Below, piece after piece: positions 25,498 through 34,758 of a stretch of DNA of 64,000 nucleotides. Source of the stretch: Erythrobacter sp. KY5 (GTDB lineage Bacteria; Pseudomonadota; Alphaproteobacteria; Sphingomonadales; Sphingomonadaceae); the NCBI RefSeq assembly GCF_003264115.1, contig NZ_CP021912.1, positions 496,001 through 560,000 of the forward strand, written 5' to 3'. Within the stretch, counting starts at the first letter, position 1. Every line of letters starts with the position of its first letter. A program made the position numbers and the translations under genes. The notes beneath the pieces were generated by a model. The model worked only from the letters and a program-made list of their open reading frames with translations. It had not been told where the DNA came from and searched no databases.

Positions 25498-25695
25498 GGG
25501 CGCAAGATTAGCGCACATTGTGTCCAAGACCAGAGGTTTCACGATTGGGCCGACCCGCCGGGCCATTGATCGGCGCAGACCTTGCGAAAGAAAGTTAGCC
25601 ACCCATGTAACCGCGCTGCGACACATGACCGAATATTACAATACCGGGACATGAACCCGGTGGTAAAAATGCCGTCCAAAGACTAAGGATCTCGC

Positions 25696-26733
25696 ATGGC
25701 GACGCCGATTTATCAGTTCACGCAGCTCCCGCAGGGCTCTTCGAAGAGCGCGGCGAATGCGCGTGCGCATCGTGCGCGCGCTGAAGGGGAACCGCCAAGC
25801 GTCGGCGTGATCTACAACCCGCGCAGCCATGGCAACAAGGGTGTCGACTTCGACTGCGACATCAACCCTCAGGTCCACATTTCCAAGCCCGGCGATCGCT
25901 CCGATCTGCCCGAGGCACTCGCTGAATTTGCCGCCACCGGCATCGACTTGCTCGTCATCAATGGCGGCGATGGCACCGTGCGCGATGTCCTGACCCACGG
26001 TATCGACATTTTCGGCGATGACTGGCCTGCTATTGCTGTGCTTCCCAAGGGCAAGACGAACGCGCTGACCGTCGATCTCGGCGTGCCGGGCGACTGGTCG
26101 CTCCAGAAGGCGATTGACGCATTCGAACACGGTTCACGCGTGGTGCGCCGCCCGCTTCAGGTGACGTCGCTGAACGATGGCCCGGTCAGCCGCGTACTGG
26201 GCTTCATATTCGGCGCGGGCGCTTTCACGACCGCTATCAATGCAGGTCAGGGCGCGCATCGCCTCGGCGCTTTTAACTCGACCGTGGTCGGCGTGACGGC
26301 AGCCTGGGGCGTGTTGCAATGGGCGCTGGGGTCGCGGGCGAACCCGTGGCGACGCGGCGCGAAGATGACGATCAAGCTGGGCAGCAGCGAAGTGCCGATG
26401 GAACATAGCGGCGTTGGCGACCCTCAATGGCGCCAGATCCTGCTTGCCTCGACGCTTGAGACGATGCCTGCGGGGATCAAGCCGTTCGGCGACTTGAAGA
26501 AGGGCCTGAAACTGGCCGTCACCGACCAGATTTCGCGCAAGTCGGCGATCGACCTGTTCCGCATGATCCGCGGCCACACGCCTGCTGGCGCGCGCGAGCG
26601 CGGCTTTCACCAGCTCAGCACGCCGCAATTCAAGCTTGAGATCGAAGACAGCTTCATCCTCGATGGCGAGGCATTTCCGGCTGGCGAATATCGCATCGGT
26701 CAGGGGCCGGAGCTTGAATTCATCCGCCCCTAA
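25696..26733 (+). CDS. Diacylglycerol kinase-family lipid kinase
   Basis: A 345-residue protein with the DAGK catalytic signature: GVIYNPRSHGNKG near the N-terminus and VINGGDGTVRDVL, whose GGDGT loop binds ATP. Relatives phosphorylate diacylglycerol, sphingosine or ceramide; since Sphingomonadales make sphingolipids, a ceramide-type substrate is possible. No membrane helix is evident. The nucleotidyltransferase-like gene begins 18 bases downstream in the same direction, so the two are probably co-transcribed. A small inverted repeat, ACCGGG-N7-CCCGGT, lies upstream at 25643-25661. Confidence 0.88.
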   Translation: MATPIYQFTQLPQGSSKSAANARAHRARAEGEPPSVGVIYNPRSHGNKGVDFDCDINPQVHISKPGDRSDLPEALAEFAATGIDLLVINGGDGTVRDVLTHGIDIFGDDWPAIAVLPKGKTNALTVDLGVPGDWSLQKAIDAFEHGSRVVRRPLQVTSLNDGPVSRVLGFIFGAGAFTTAINAGQGAHRLGAFNSTVVGVTAAWGVLQWALGSRANPWRRGAKMTIKLGSSEVPMEHSGVGDPQWRQILLASTLETMPAGIKPFGDLKKGLKLAVTDQISRKSAIDLFRMIRGHTPAGARERGFHQLSTPQFKLEIEDSFILDGEAFPAGEYRIGQGPELEFIRP

Positions 26734-26751
26734 GGCATAGAGCACCGCGCT

Positions 26752-27666
26752 ATGGCGCGCTCACCTCAATCCCTGTCTTCCCGCATATCGCAGCAGCTCG
26801 ATGCCGAAGTTCGCGCCGAGGTGCGCGAATTTGCGCGCGCGCTGGCGGAGCAGGCGTCCGAAGGCGGCGCGCTTGCAGTGCTGTTTTACGGGTCGAACCT
26901 GCGGACCGGGTCGCTTGACGGGGTGCTCGATTTCTATGTCCTGCATCCGGGCGAGACCACGGCGCGCATCTGGCCGCGCATCAGCTATCACGAACGCGAT
27001 GCAGGCGGCATCACGCTGCGGGCCAAGGTTGCGACGATGGGGATCGAAACCTTTGCCAAAGCGGCATCGGGCGAGTTAACGGATACGACGATCTGGGCGC
27101 GTTTCGTTCAGCCCTCAGCGCTCGCCTGGGTGCGCAGTGACGCGGCGCGGGCGCAGGTGACCGAAGCGATCGCCGCCGCCGCGATCACGGCAGCGCGGCT
27201 TGCCGCAGCGCTCGGCCCTCAAAACGGGACGGCGGATGATTACTGGCGCGCGCTGTTTCGCGCGACCTACAAGGCGGAGTTCCGGGTTGAGAAGCCGGGG
27301 CGCGAAAACGACATTCTGAGCGTCAACGAAGCGCATTTCGAGGGCCTTCTGCCGCTCGCATTCGAGGCGGCAGGCGTGCAGTTCTCCCGCTCAGGCGACC
27401 GCCTGACGCCCAGCCTTGCCGCGAGCGAGCGCTCGCGCATCCTGTCGTGGTGGCAGCGTCGACAGAGGCTCGGCAAACCGCTCAATTTCGCCCGGCTCGC
27501 CAAGGCCTCGACCACGTTTGAGGGCGCGGCGCGCTATGCCGCGTGGAAGATTGAGCGGCATACGGGGCTGGCAATCGAGGTCACCCCTTTTCGCGAGCGC
27601 TATCCGCTGCTCGCGGCGCCGGGGGTGTTGTGGGCCTTGAGAAAGCACCGCAAACGGCGCGAATGA
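26752..27666 (+). CDS. Nucleotidyltransferase-fold protein, possibly Tam41-like
   Basis: A 304-residue protein without signal peptide. The segment AVLFYGSNLRTGSLDGVLDF (about residues 42-61) looks like a nucleotidyltransferase GS...D-x-D site, and the later DYWRALFRATYKAEFRVEK resembles the conserved helical region of Tam41/Mmp37, the CDP-diacylglycerol synthase of mitochondria. It follows a lipid kinase that could make phosphatidate, so a phosphatidate cytidylyltransferase role would fit the context. This is inference from short motifs; a different nucleotidyltransferase activity is quite possible. Confidence 0.65.
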   Translation: MARSPQSLSSRISQQLDAEVRAEVREFARALAEQASEGGALAVLFYGSNLRTGSLDGVLDFYVLHPGETTARIWPRISYHERDAGGITLRAKVATMGIETFAKAASGELTDTTIWARFVQPSALAWVRSDAARAQVTEAIAAAAITAARLAAALGPQNGTADDYWRALFRATYKAEFRVEKPGRENDILSVNEAHFEGLLPLAFEAAGVQFSRSGDRLTPSLAASERSRILSWWQRRQRLGKPLNFARLAKASTTFEGAARYAAWKIERHTGLAIEVTPFRERYPLLAAPGVLWALRKHRKRRE

Positions 27667-27678
27667 TACTGCGCCTTC

Positions 27679-28215
27679 TTACGTCATGTACTTCATCGTG
27701 ATGGCGATTGAGCTGACGCCGTCGCCCACCCGGAAGCGGGTCTTGTCGATCCCCGGCTTGCCAAGATTGAAGATGTTGATCGAGGGATTGTTCGACATCG
27801 CGCCGCCATCTTCGCTGATATCGGTTTCGCCATTGCCGTTCGCATCGTGTCGCACGGCGATGGCGTAGGTGCCGCTTGCGGGCACCGGCATACAGACAAC
27901 CATGCGGCCACGGCGCGCGGGCAGTTCGATACGGTTGAGCCAGCGGCCCCGTTCAAGCCAATCGCCGCGCGTTGCGTTATAGACCTGTGCGCGGACCTTG
28001 CCGGTCGAGCTTTTGATCCCGCTGATCGTGACGCGCACCGCCGGCCCGCCACCGGGCGCGCACGAGCGCATGTCGTTGGAAATCTGGTTGCGATAGTCGC
28101 TGGTATTCGATGCCTGGGCGAGCGCGGGCGCCCCGGTCGCCGCAGCGCCAAGACCGAGCAGCGTCGCCGCGCCTGCGGCAAAGGCCATCTGTTTGATCTT
28201 CGAATTCGAAGCCAT
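27679..28215 (-). CDS. DUF2141 family exported protein (second copy)
   Basis: A 178-residue protein with a signal peptide (AATGAPALAQA region) and one DUF2141 domain: VRVTISGIKSSTGKVRAQVY, then PASGTYAIAVRHDANGNGE and SSIAITMKYMT at the end. HDANGNGETD resembles a calcium-binding loop, as in the copy at 11956-12393, but overall the two are quite different. GAGAA lies 7 bases before the ATG at 28215. It is convergent with the nucleotidyltransferase gene (12-base gap). Function unknown. Confidence 0.87.
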   Translation of the reverse strand: MASNSKIKQMAFAAGAATLLGLGAAATGAPALAQASNTSDYRNQISNDMRSCAPGGGPAVRVTISGIKSSTGKVRAQVYNATRGDWLERGRWLNRIELPARRGRMVVCMPVPASGTYAIAVRHDANGNGETDISEDGGAMSNNPSINIFNLGKPGIDKTRFRVGDGVSSIAITMKYMT

Positions 28216-28463
28216 CGGGTTGTTCTCGCAAATAGGTTGATAGAGGCTCACGCGGCTAAGGTTCTGCCGCAAGAATATGAGCCTGAAATGACATTTGCGT
28301 GCTGAATTGGGGCTGAACTGGCGCAATTGCGCCGGTCATCTGTATTCGTGCCTGTGCAAAAGGGCGGGGAAAAGCGGTTAATAGACATTGCTGCGCGAAT
28401 CGCGTGTGCCCTATGCGTCTCCAATCCAGCGAAGGCGCAAGTAAGCATGCACCAGCGTTAACC

Positions 28464-29126
28464 ATGGCAGCACCTTTAATCTCTCCCAGCATTCTGTCGG
28501 CCGACTTCGCGCGGCTGGGCGAAGAAGTGCGCAGCGTCGATGCGGCAGGCGCGGACTGGATCCATATCGACGTGATGGACGGGCATTTCGTGCCCAACCT
28601 GACGATCGGCCCGGACGTCGTGAAAGCGCTTCGCCCGCATTCGGACAAGCCCTTCGATGTTCACCTGATGATCTCGCCAGTCGATCCCTATCTCGAAGCA
28701 TTTGCGCAAGCCGGGGCCGATATTATCACCGTCCACCCGGAGGCAGGCCCGCACATCCACCGCACGCTTCAGGCGATCCGCTCGCTTGGCAAAAAAGCGG
28801 GCGCGGTGATCAATCCGGGCACGCCGGTCGAAGTGCTCGACAACATCATGGACATGGTCGACCTTATCCTTGTGATGAGCGTCAATCCCGGATTTGGCGG
28901 GCAGAGCTTCATCCATTCGCAGCTGGACAAAGTGCGCCGCATCCGCGCGATGATCGAGAAAACTGGCCGCGAGATCCATCTCGAGGTCGATGGCGGCGTC
29001 AACCCCGACACCGCGAAACTGTGTGTGGAGGCGGGCGCCGATGTGCTGGTAGCAGGCAGCGCGACCTTCAAGGGCGGCCCCGATCATTACGCTGCCAATA
29101 TTGCGGCGCTCAAGGGAGAGGGGTGA
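28464..29126 (+). CDS. rpe: Ribulose-phosphate 3-epimerase
   Basis: Rpe interconverts ribulose 5-phosphate and xylulose 5-phosphate in the pentose phosphate pathway. The 220-residue TIM barrel shows all signatures: [27 protein letters not shown] (metal ligands), [18 protein letters not shown] and EVDGGV followed by [11 protein letters not shown]. The ATG at 28464 gives the usual N-terminus; the ribosome site is weak. It is coupled by TGATG to the heparinase-like gene downstream, which is followed by purH. Confidence 0.97.
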   Translation: MAAPLISPSILSADFARLGEEVRSVDAAGADWIHIDVMDGHFVPNLTIGPDVVKALRPHSDKPFDVHLMISPVDPYLEAFAQAGADIITVHPEAGPHIHRTLQAIRSLGKKAGAVINPGTPVEVLDNIMDMVDLILVMSVNPGFGGQSFIHSQLDKVRRIRAMIEKTGREIHLEVDGGVNPDTAKLCVEAGADVLVAGSATFKGGPDHYAANIAALKGEG

Positions 29127-31036
29127 TGGCGACGCTCTTCAACAAGGAGCCGGTCGAAGCCGAATTCGAAGAGATCGCCGATGAGGGCGGCTCCGCTTTC
29201 GCTCTCGGTCCCGAAGGCGAGCCGCTGCGCGAAGACGAAGAGCCGCAGACCGCCGCCAGCGTTGATGCGGCCAGCATCGAAGCGGGGCGCGCACTCGCCC
29301 TTACCGACGTCATCGCGCCGCGCACAAGGCCGGGCGAGGCGCTGATCCGCTTTGCCTATCGCCTGGGCGTTCCGGGGCATGCGCTTGCCGCACCTTTCCG
29401 CCGGCCTGCGCCCGTGCGCGTGCTGGCAACGGTGCAAAGCCCGATTACGGGCGACCGCGCGGCTGGCATCGCGCTTCGTGCCGGGCATTTCCTCGCGCAT
29501 GGCGTCAAGCAGCCGATCCACTCGGTCGAATTCGACGCCGTCGCACGGCTCAGCCCCGGGCTTGAGCGGATGGTCCATTCTTTTTCATGGCTCGACGATC
29601 TCGCCGTCAGCGCGCCGCGCGAGGATTGCATCGCCGTGGCCGAACGCATCACGTCGCTCTGGCTTGACGCCAATCCATCGCCCGCCAAGGGCCCGCCCTG
29701 GGATGTCGAGCACACCGGATTGCGCCTGCTCGCATGGCTCGTCCACGCGCCTTTGGTGCTTGCAGGACAGGATGGCGCGCTGAAGCCGCGCCTGCTCGCC
29801 GCGATCGAGGAAACCGCCAACTGGCTCGACCGCAAGACCGTGCGTCACGGCGCAGGACTTGGTCAGGTTGCCGGGTGGGCGGCGGTCACGGCGGCAGGGT
29901 TGCTCCTCCCCGAAGGTCGCCCGCGCCGCCTTTATGGCGAAGCGGCCCTCATCAAGTCGCTGGGCGAACTGGTTGCCGAGGATGGCGGCGTGCTGGCGCG
30001 CTGCCCGCAGGCGCAGATGGAAGCGATCCGCATCCTCACCCACTTGCTCGCCTGTTATGAAGCGGTCGAGACGCAAGCGCCCGATGCGCTGTGGGTCATG
30101 CGCGAATTGCTCGTTCCCCCGCTTCTTGCGCTGAGGCATGAGGACGGCGCGCTTGGCAGCTGGCAGGGCCAGATGGCGATCAGCGCCGATCGCGTCGCCA
30201 GCCTCATCGCCTCGACCGGCATCCGCACCCGCCCGCTGAACGAACCGCAGCACTGGGGCTATCAGCGCCTTCGCGGCGGCAGCACGGTGGTGCAATTCGA
30301 CGCCGGACCACCGCCGCGCGCGCGCCATACGCGGGTCGGCTGCGCCTCGACGCTGGCGTTCGAATTGTCGGATGGCCCATCGCGGCTCATCGTCAATTGC
30401 GGCGGCGCGGCGATTGCGGGCGGTCATGTGCCTGCGCGCATCGGACAGGGCCTGCGCGCCACGGCCGCGCATTCGACGCTGGTGCTCGACGACGCGAATT
30501 CAACCGCGGTCCTGCTCCACGGCAAGCTTGGTCGCGGAGCCGAAACGGTCGAGGTAGAGCGCCGCGTGGTCAAGCGCGCATCGGGCAATGGCAATGCGGA
30601 AGCGATCCGGGTCGAGGCGAGCCATGATGGATACGCCGCGCGCTTTGGCCTGACGCATAGCCGCATCCTCACCCTGCGCAGCGACGGCACCGAACTGGGC
30701 GGCGAGGACATCCTTCTTCCCGTGTCGCGTAAGGGCAAGACCGGTAAGGTCGGCTTCGCGATCCGCTTCCACCTCGGGCGCGGCGTCGAGGCGCGCATCA
30801 CGCAGGACAAGCGCGGCGCAAGCCTTCTCACCCCCGACGGCAAGCTGTGGCAGTTCCGCCTGCGCGGCAACATGGGGGGAGAAGCCGCGCGTGAAAGCGA
30901 GATCAAGCTCTCTCTCGAAGACAGCCTGTGGGTAGACGGGGAGGGACGCCCTCACGCTACCGAACAATTGGTGATAGAGGGCCTGACTTCGCGCGGCGGG
31001 GGGCAGTTCAGCTGGCTCCTCAAGAAAATGGGATAG
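29126..31036 (+). CDS. Heparinase II/III-like protein
   Basis: A 636-residue protein with an acidic N-terminal extension, a helical alpha/alpha-toroid domain (about 70-390) and a C-terminal beta-sandwich heparinase II/III domain containing [19 protein letters not shown] and [12 protein letters not shown]. Family members are polysaccharide lyases, but this intracellular-looking version has no signal peptide and unknown substrate. The ATG overlaps the rpe stop (TGATG), with GGGAGAGGGG upstream. Placement between rpe and purH recalls a gene order I associate with Sphingomonadales. Lyase activity is inferred, not shown. Confidence 0.85.
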   Translation: MATLFNKEPVEAEFEEIADEGGSAFALGPEGEPLREDEEPQTAASVDAASIEAGRALALTDVIAPRTRPGEALIRFAYRLGVPGHALAAPFRRPAPVRVLATVQSPITGDRAAGIALRAGHFLAHGVKQPIHSVEFDAVARLSPGLERMVHSFSWLDDLAVSAPREDCIAVAERITSLWLDANPSPAKGPPWDVEHTGLRLLAWLVHAPLVLAGQDGALKPRLLAAIEETANWLDRKTVRHGAGLGQVAGWAAVTAAGLLLPEGRPRRLYGEAALIKSLGELVAEDGGVLARCPQAQMEAIRILTHLLACYEAVETQAPDALWVMRELLVPPLLALRHEDGALGSWQGQMAISADRVASLIASTGIRTRPLNEPQHWGYQRLRGGSTVVQFDAGPPPRARHTRVGCASTLAFELSDGPSRLIVNCGGAAIAGGHVPARIGQGLRATAAHSTLVLDDANSTAVLLHGKLGRGAETVEVERRVVKRASGNGNAEAIRVEASHDGYAARFGLTHSRILTLRSDGTELGGEDILLPVSRKGKTGKVGFAIRFHLGRGVEARITQDKRGASLLTPDGKLWQFRLRGNMGGEAARESEIKLSLEDSLWVDGEGRPHATEQLVIEGLTSRGGGQFSWLLKKMG

Positions 31037-31044
31037 CTTCGAAG

Positions 31045-32667
31045 ATGGTTGAGACGACGATCAAGCGGGCGCTGCTTTCAGTGTCCGACAAAACCGGTTT
31101 GGCGGATCTGGGCAAGGCGCTGGCCGCACGCGGCGTGGAGCTGGTCAGCACCGGCGGGACGGCGCGCGCGCTGCGCGAGGCGGGGCTTGAAGTGCGCGAT
31201 GTGTCCGACCTCACCGGCTTTCCTGAAATGATGGATGGGCGGGTGAAGACGCTCCACCCAAAGGTGCATGGCGGGCTTCTGGCGCTGCGCGACAATGACG
31301 AACATGTCGCCGCGATGGAGACCCATGAAATCGGCGCAATCGACCTCGTTGTCGTCAATCTTTACCCGTTCGAGGCGACCGTCGCGAAAGGTGCGGAGCG
31401 CGCAGAGATCATCGAGAATATCGACATTGGCGGGCCTTCGATGGTGCGTTCGGCGGCGAAGAACCACGGCTTCGTTACGATCATGACCGACGCAGCCGAT
31501 TATCCCGAACTGCTCGAGGAACTGGACGCCAATCACGGCGCGACCAGCCACGCTTTCCGCATCCGCATGGCGGGCAAGGCCTATGCGCGCACCGCAGCCT
31601 ATGACGCGGCCATCGCCAACTGGTTCGCATTTGGCGATGCCTTCACCAATCCGCTTGGGGCAGAAGCGCTCAAGGCAACGCCTTTCGTGGAGACCATGCC
31701 GCTCGCGTTCAAGCGCGAGGACGTGCTGCGCTATGGCGAGAACCCGCACCAGTCGGCGGCGATCTATGTGCCGCAGGTGACAGGTGCGCAGGGAGTGCCT
31801 CAGGCCGAGCAGCTACAGGGCAAGGCGCTGAGCTACAACAATCTGAACGATGCCGATGCGGCGCTCGAACTGGCGGCTGAATTTGCAGGCGGTGATCCTG
31901 CGGTCGTGATCGTCAAGCACGCCAACCCTTGCGGCGTGGCGCAAGCGTCGAGCTTGCACGATGCCTGGCAAGGCGCGCTGCAATGCGATAGCGTCTCGGC
32001 CTTTGGCGGCATCGTTGCAGTCAACACCGAGCTCGATGGCGCGACCGCAGAGGCGATTGCGAGCATCTTCACCGAGGTTATCATCGCGCCCAAGATAAGC
32101 GCCGAAGCGCGCGCAATCTTTGCGAAGAAAAAGAACCTGCGCGTGCTTGAATGCGGCGACTTACCCGACCCGCGCCGGGGCGGCTTCTTCATGAAGACCA
32201 TTGCGGGCGGGATGCTGATCCAGGGCCGCGACAATGGCGCGGTCGCCGAAGCCGACCTCAAGGTCGTGACCAAGCGCGAGCCCACGGCGCAAGAACTCAA
32301 GGACTGCTTCTTCGCCTGGACCGTCGCGCGCCACGTCAAGTCGAACGCCATCGTTTACGCCAAGGACGGCGCGACCTCCGGAATTGGCGCAGGCCAGATG
32401 AACCGCCGCGATTCGGCGCGCATCGCTGCGATCAAGGCGAAGGAAGCGGCTGAAACCTACGAGTGGGCGGAGCCGAAAACCGTTGGAAGCGCGGTGGCTT
32501 CGGATGCGTTCTTCCCCTTCGCCGATGGCCTGATCGCCGCCGCCGAAGCAGGGGCGAGCGCGGTGATCCAGCCCGGCGGCTCGATCCGCGATGAAGAAGT
32601 GATCGCGGCTGCTGACGAGGCGGGCCTTGCGATGGTCTTTACGGGCATGCGGCATTTCAGGCACTGA
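31045..32667 (+). CDS. purH: Bifunctional AICAR formyltransferase/IMP cyclohydrolase
   Basis: PurH carries out the last two steps of purine synthesis. The N-terminal IMP cyclohydrolase domain shows [23 protein letters not shown] and [15 protein letters not shown]; the formyltransferase domain shows [10 protein letters not shown], the catalytic [32 protein letters not shown] and the terminal [17 protein letters not shown]. Its 540 residues are typical. The start at 31045 lies 8 bases after the heparinase-like stop. Directly after the stop codon lies copy B of the structured repeat, which may be its terminator. Confidence 0.98.
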   Translation: MVETTIKRALLSVSDKTGLADLGKALAARGVELVSTGGTARALREAGLEVRDVSDLTGFPEMMDGRVKTLHPKVHGGLLALRDNDEHVAAMETHEIGAIDLVVVNLYPFEATVAKGAERAEIIENIDIGGPSMVRSAAKNHGFVTIMTDAADYPELLEELDANHGATSHAFRIRMAGKAYARTAAYDAAIANWFAFGDAFTNPLGAEALKATPFVETMPLAFKREDVLRYGENPHQSAAIYVPQVTGAQGVPQAEQLQGKALSYNNLNDADAALELAAEFAGGDPAVVIVKHANPCGVAQASSLHDAWQGALQCDSVSAFGGIVAVNTELDGATAEAIASIFTEVIIAPKISAEARAIFAKKKNLRVLECGDLPDPRRGGFFMKTIAGGMLIQGRDNGAVAEADLKVVTKREPTAQELKDCFFAWTVARHVKSNAIVYAKDGATSGIGAGQMNRRDSARIAAIKAKEAAETYEWAEPKTVGSAVASDAFFPFADGLIAAAEAGASAVIQPGGSIRDEEVIAAADEAGLAMVFTGMRHFRH

Positions 32668-32672
32668 TACTG

Positions 32673-32780
32673 TGCGAGGGCGCGTCCGCGCCCTCGTCCT
32701 CGCTAAACGTGTTCCGCTTCGCTACACACCCGCTGCGGGCGGGCGGTCGCCCTTGCGGTCGCTGGGGCGACCGATTGTTG
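32673..32780 (+). repeat. Structured intergenic repeat, copy B
   Basis: Beginning 5 bases after the purH stop, this element has a 9-bp hairpin (32675-32683 / 32688-32696, 4-base loop), the block TCCGCTTCGCTAC (32713-32725), CTGCGGGCG, CTTGCGG and a second perfect 7-bp hairpin (32756-32762 / 32767-32773, loop TGGG) followed by ATTGTTG. It matches copy A (minus strand, 2327-2222) in order, spacing and position after a stop codon. In hairpin 1 the outer G-C pair here is T-A in copy A; in hairpin 2 four adjacent pairs differ yet still pair. It may be a 3' end RNA structure or a REP-like repeat. Confidence 0.8.
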
Positions 32781-33188
32781 CTGTGCGTGGCTTCCTATGA
32801 TTTTCCTACTCAGTTTTGGGGCGCTATTCCGTTTTTGAGACCCGCTAGGTCGGTGGGTCGGATGGCGAAAATCGGAAAGTCACACCATGCACGCGCTGAA
32901 CTGCCATTTTGTTCTTTGAAAACAGACAACTGCGGGCGATTCGCTTTTTCCTAAAGGCGGGCTTCAATGGTCCACTTTGCGGCAAAGCTCGGCTGTCTGG
33001 CGGCGAAGAAAGGCTTGGGTTCATGCATCTTTCACTGATTGGCAGGCGTAACCAAATCAGGGCCAGCAACGAACTGACGATCGAGCAATGTAACGAAATG
33101 TCGCATGATCCGCCCGTTAAGCTCAGCGCAAGCGCGCCGTCATTAATGGAACGAGCGTCGAACCTGAACAGACCACGCGAGACGACCT
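32781..33188. other. Non-coding or decayed stretch with lower GC
   Basis: About 400 bases between the repeat after purH and the small gene before msrA. By eye it is richer in A and T than its surroundings, with runs such as GTTTTTGAG and CTTTTTCC. Short open frames exist on both strands but none has a ribosome site, biased codons or recognisable protein likeness. It may hold the promoter of the msrA unit, or a decayed gene. I see no RNA gene in it. Confidence 0.4.
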
Positions 33189-33395
33189 ATGACCCTCTTC
33201 GCCCCTGACCTTTATCGCAACTTCGCCCTTGGCTTTGCCGCCGGAGGCCTGCTTGTCGCCGCCGCCACAGTCGACCAGTGGGGCTCGCGCCTCGAATCGC
33301 CCGCAATCGCTGCGCAGCCGCTCGAAGCGCCGCAGCCTGCTGACGAGTTCGTGATCGTGCCTTTGGAAGCTGAAGCTGCGGAGAATGCCGGATGA
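33189..33395 (+). CDS. Small membrane-anchored protein upstream of msrA
   Basis: A 68-residue protein with one hydrophobic helix (about residues 11-28, FALGFAAGGLLVAAATV) and a proline- and acid-rich tail outside it. Its stop overlaps the msrA start as ATGA, which supports a real coupled gene. No family is recognised. The topology suggests an inner-membrane anchor with the acidic tail in the periplasm, where the exported MsrA works; a link between the two is inference from coupling only. Confidence 0.6.
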   Translation: MTLFAPDLYRNFALGFAAGGLLVAAATVDQWGSRLESPAIAAQPLEAPQPADEFVIVPLEAEAAENAG

Positions 33396-34078
33396 GCAAG
33401 GCCCGCCGCGCCCTTCGCAATGCCGTGTTCGCTCTGGCGCTTTCGGGCGCTGCAACACCCGCGCTCGCGCTCGACAAGCCGGTCAACGCCCCCGCTCCCG
33501 AACGCATCGCGCGCGAAGGTGCCGGGCTCAAGACCGCCATATTCGCCGGCGGGTGCTTCTGGGGCGTCGAAGGCGTCTTCAGCCACATCAAGGGCGTGAA
33601 GTCGGCGCAGAGCGGCTATCACGGCGGCGCGGCTGCCACGGCAAAATACAACCGCATCACCGCAGGCGGCACCAACCATGCCGAAGCGGTGCAGATCACC
33701 TACGACCCCTACGTCATCCGTTATGACGAGCTTCTGCGCATCTTCTTCTCGGTCGTCGCCGATCCGACGCTGCTCAACCGCCAGGGGCCCGATGTCGGCG
33801 CGCATTACCGCAGCGCCCTTGTGCCCACCAATGCCGAACAGCGCGCGGTTGCCGATGCATATCTCGCGCAGATGGAAGCCTCAGGCATCTGGGGCCGCCC
33901 GATCGTTACCAAGGTTGAGCGCCTGCGCACCTTCTATCCGGCGGAAGACTACCATCAGGACTACATGGTGAAGAACCCGCGCAGCCCCTACATCGTGCGG
34001 TGGGACGCGCCCAAGGTCGATGCGCTCAGGGTGATGTTCCCGAGTGACTTCAGAGACAGCTTTCTGCGCGATGGTTGA
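33392..34078 (+). CDS. msrA: Exported peptide methionine sulfoxide reductase A
   Basis: MsrA reduces methionine-S-sulfoxide in proteins. The catalytic motif AGGCFWGVEGVF is present, as are TGGTNHAEAV-like (AGGTNHAEAVQITYDP) and the C-terminal FYPAEDYHQDY. A signal peptide (MSKARRALRNAVFALALSGAATPALA) places it in the periplasm, unlike the usual cytosolic form. Its 228 residues fit a single MsrA domain. It is coupled to a small membrane protein. An exported MsrB lies at 52297-52803, so both stereospecific repair enzymes are present for the envelope. Confidence 0.95.
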   Translation: MSKARRALRNAVFALALSGAATPALALDKPVNAPAPERIAREGAGLKTAIFAGGCFWGVEGVFSHIKGVKSAQSGYHGGAAATAKYNRITAGGTNHAEAVQITYDPYVIRYDELLRIFFSVVADPTLLNRQGPDVGAHYRSALVPTNAEQRAVADAYLAQMEASGIWGRPIVTKVERLRTFYPAEDYHQDYMVKNPRSPYIVRWDAPKVDALRVMFPSDFRDSFLRDG

Positions 34079-34132
34079 TCGCGTGGCCCGCGCATCTGGC
34101 AAACGGCCGCCTGCGAGCCTATAGTGGACGCC

Positions 34133-34600
34133 ATGGCTACACAGCATCACCATGCCCATGAGGAACACGCAGGCGAGGCGCTGATCGAGGCGGCTCGCGA
34201 GGCGCTTGTCGCATCGGGCGAACAGTGGACGAGCATGCGCGAGGCGGTTTTTGGCGAACTTGCCGGACAAGAGCGCCCCGCGTCCGCCTACGACATCGCC
34301 GACAACCTCTCGAAAGCGCGCGGCAAACGCGTTGCGCCGAACTCGGTCTATCGCATCCTCGACCTGTTCGTGACGAACAACCTCGCGCTCCGCGTCGAGA
34401 GCGCGAACGCCTATCTCGCCAACACGCATCCGGGTTGCCAGCACGATTGCATCTTCCTCGTGTGTGACGAATGCGGAGAGGCCAGCCATGTCGATGACGA
34501 AGACGTAAGCCGCGCCGTGCGTGAGCTTGCCTCTGCGCGCGATTTTCAGGCCAAGCGGCCCGTTCTCGAGATACGCGGCCTGTGCCGGCTATGCGCTTGA
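34133..34600 (+). CDS. Fur-family metalloregulator, Zur-like
   Basis: A 155-residue regulator of the Fur family. The N-terminal winged helix (about 25-90) includes RPASAYDIADNLSKARGKRV and NSVYRILDLFV. The C-terminal half holds HPGCQHDCIFLVCDECGEAS and ends CRLCA, giving two CxxC pairs for structural zinc. The His-rich N-terminus (TQHHHAHEEH) and overall pattern suggest a zinc sensor (Zur) rather than Fur proper, with moderate certainty. The ATG at 34133 is preferred to a GTG three codons earlier. Confidence 0.88.
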   Translation: MATQHHHAHEEHAGEALIEAAREALVASGEQWTSMREAVFGELAGQERPASAYDIADNLSKARGKRVAPNSVYRILDLFVTNNLALRVESANAYLANTHPGCQHDCIFLVCDECGEASHVDDEDVSRAVRELASARDFQAKRPVLEIRGLCRLCA

Positions 34601-34645
34601 CGCTACGGCACGCTGGCCAAACCTGTTCAACGCCCCGGAGTGGTG

Positions 34646-34717
34646 ATAGCCTGACAGGCTATGTGTAAGGGTCCATTGTCACTCGCCGGTGAGTCGCGCT
34701 TCACGTGCGGTGAAGCG
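34646..34717 (+). promoter_or_regulatory. Two palindromes in the dxs leader
   Basis: The 158-base gap before dxs contains a perfect 17-base palindrome, ATAGCCTG-A-CAGGCTAT (34646-34662), and an 8-bp inverted repeat, CGCTTCAC-N5-GTGAAGCG (34697-34704 / 34710-34717). They could be operators or, if transcribed, leader hairpins controlling the first enzyme of isoprenoid synthesis. The short loop of the first favours a protein-binding site. No known riboswitch is recognised. Confidence 0.4.
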
Positions 34718-34758
34718 TTCATCGACAGGTTAGAAACAAAGGTGTAGGGCATTCCGCT

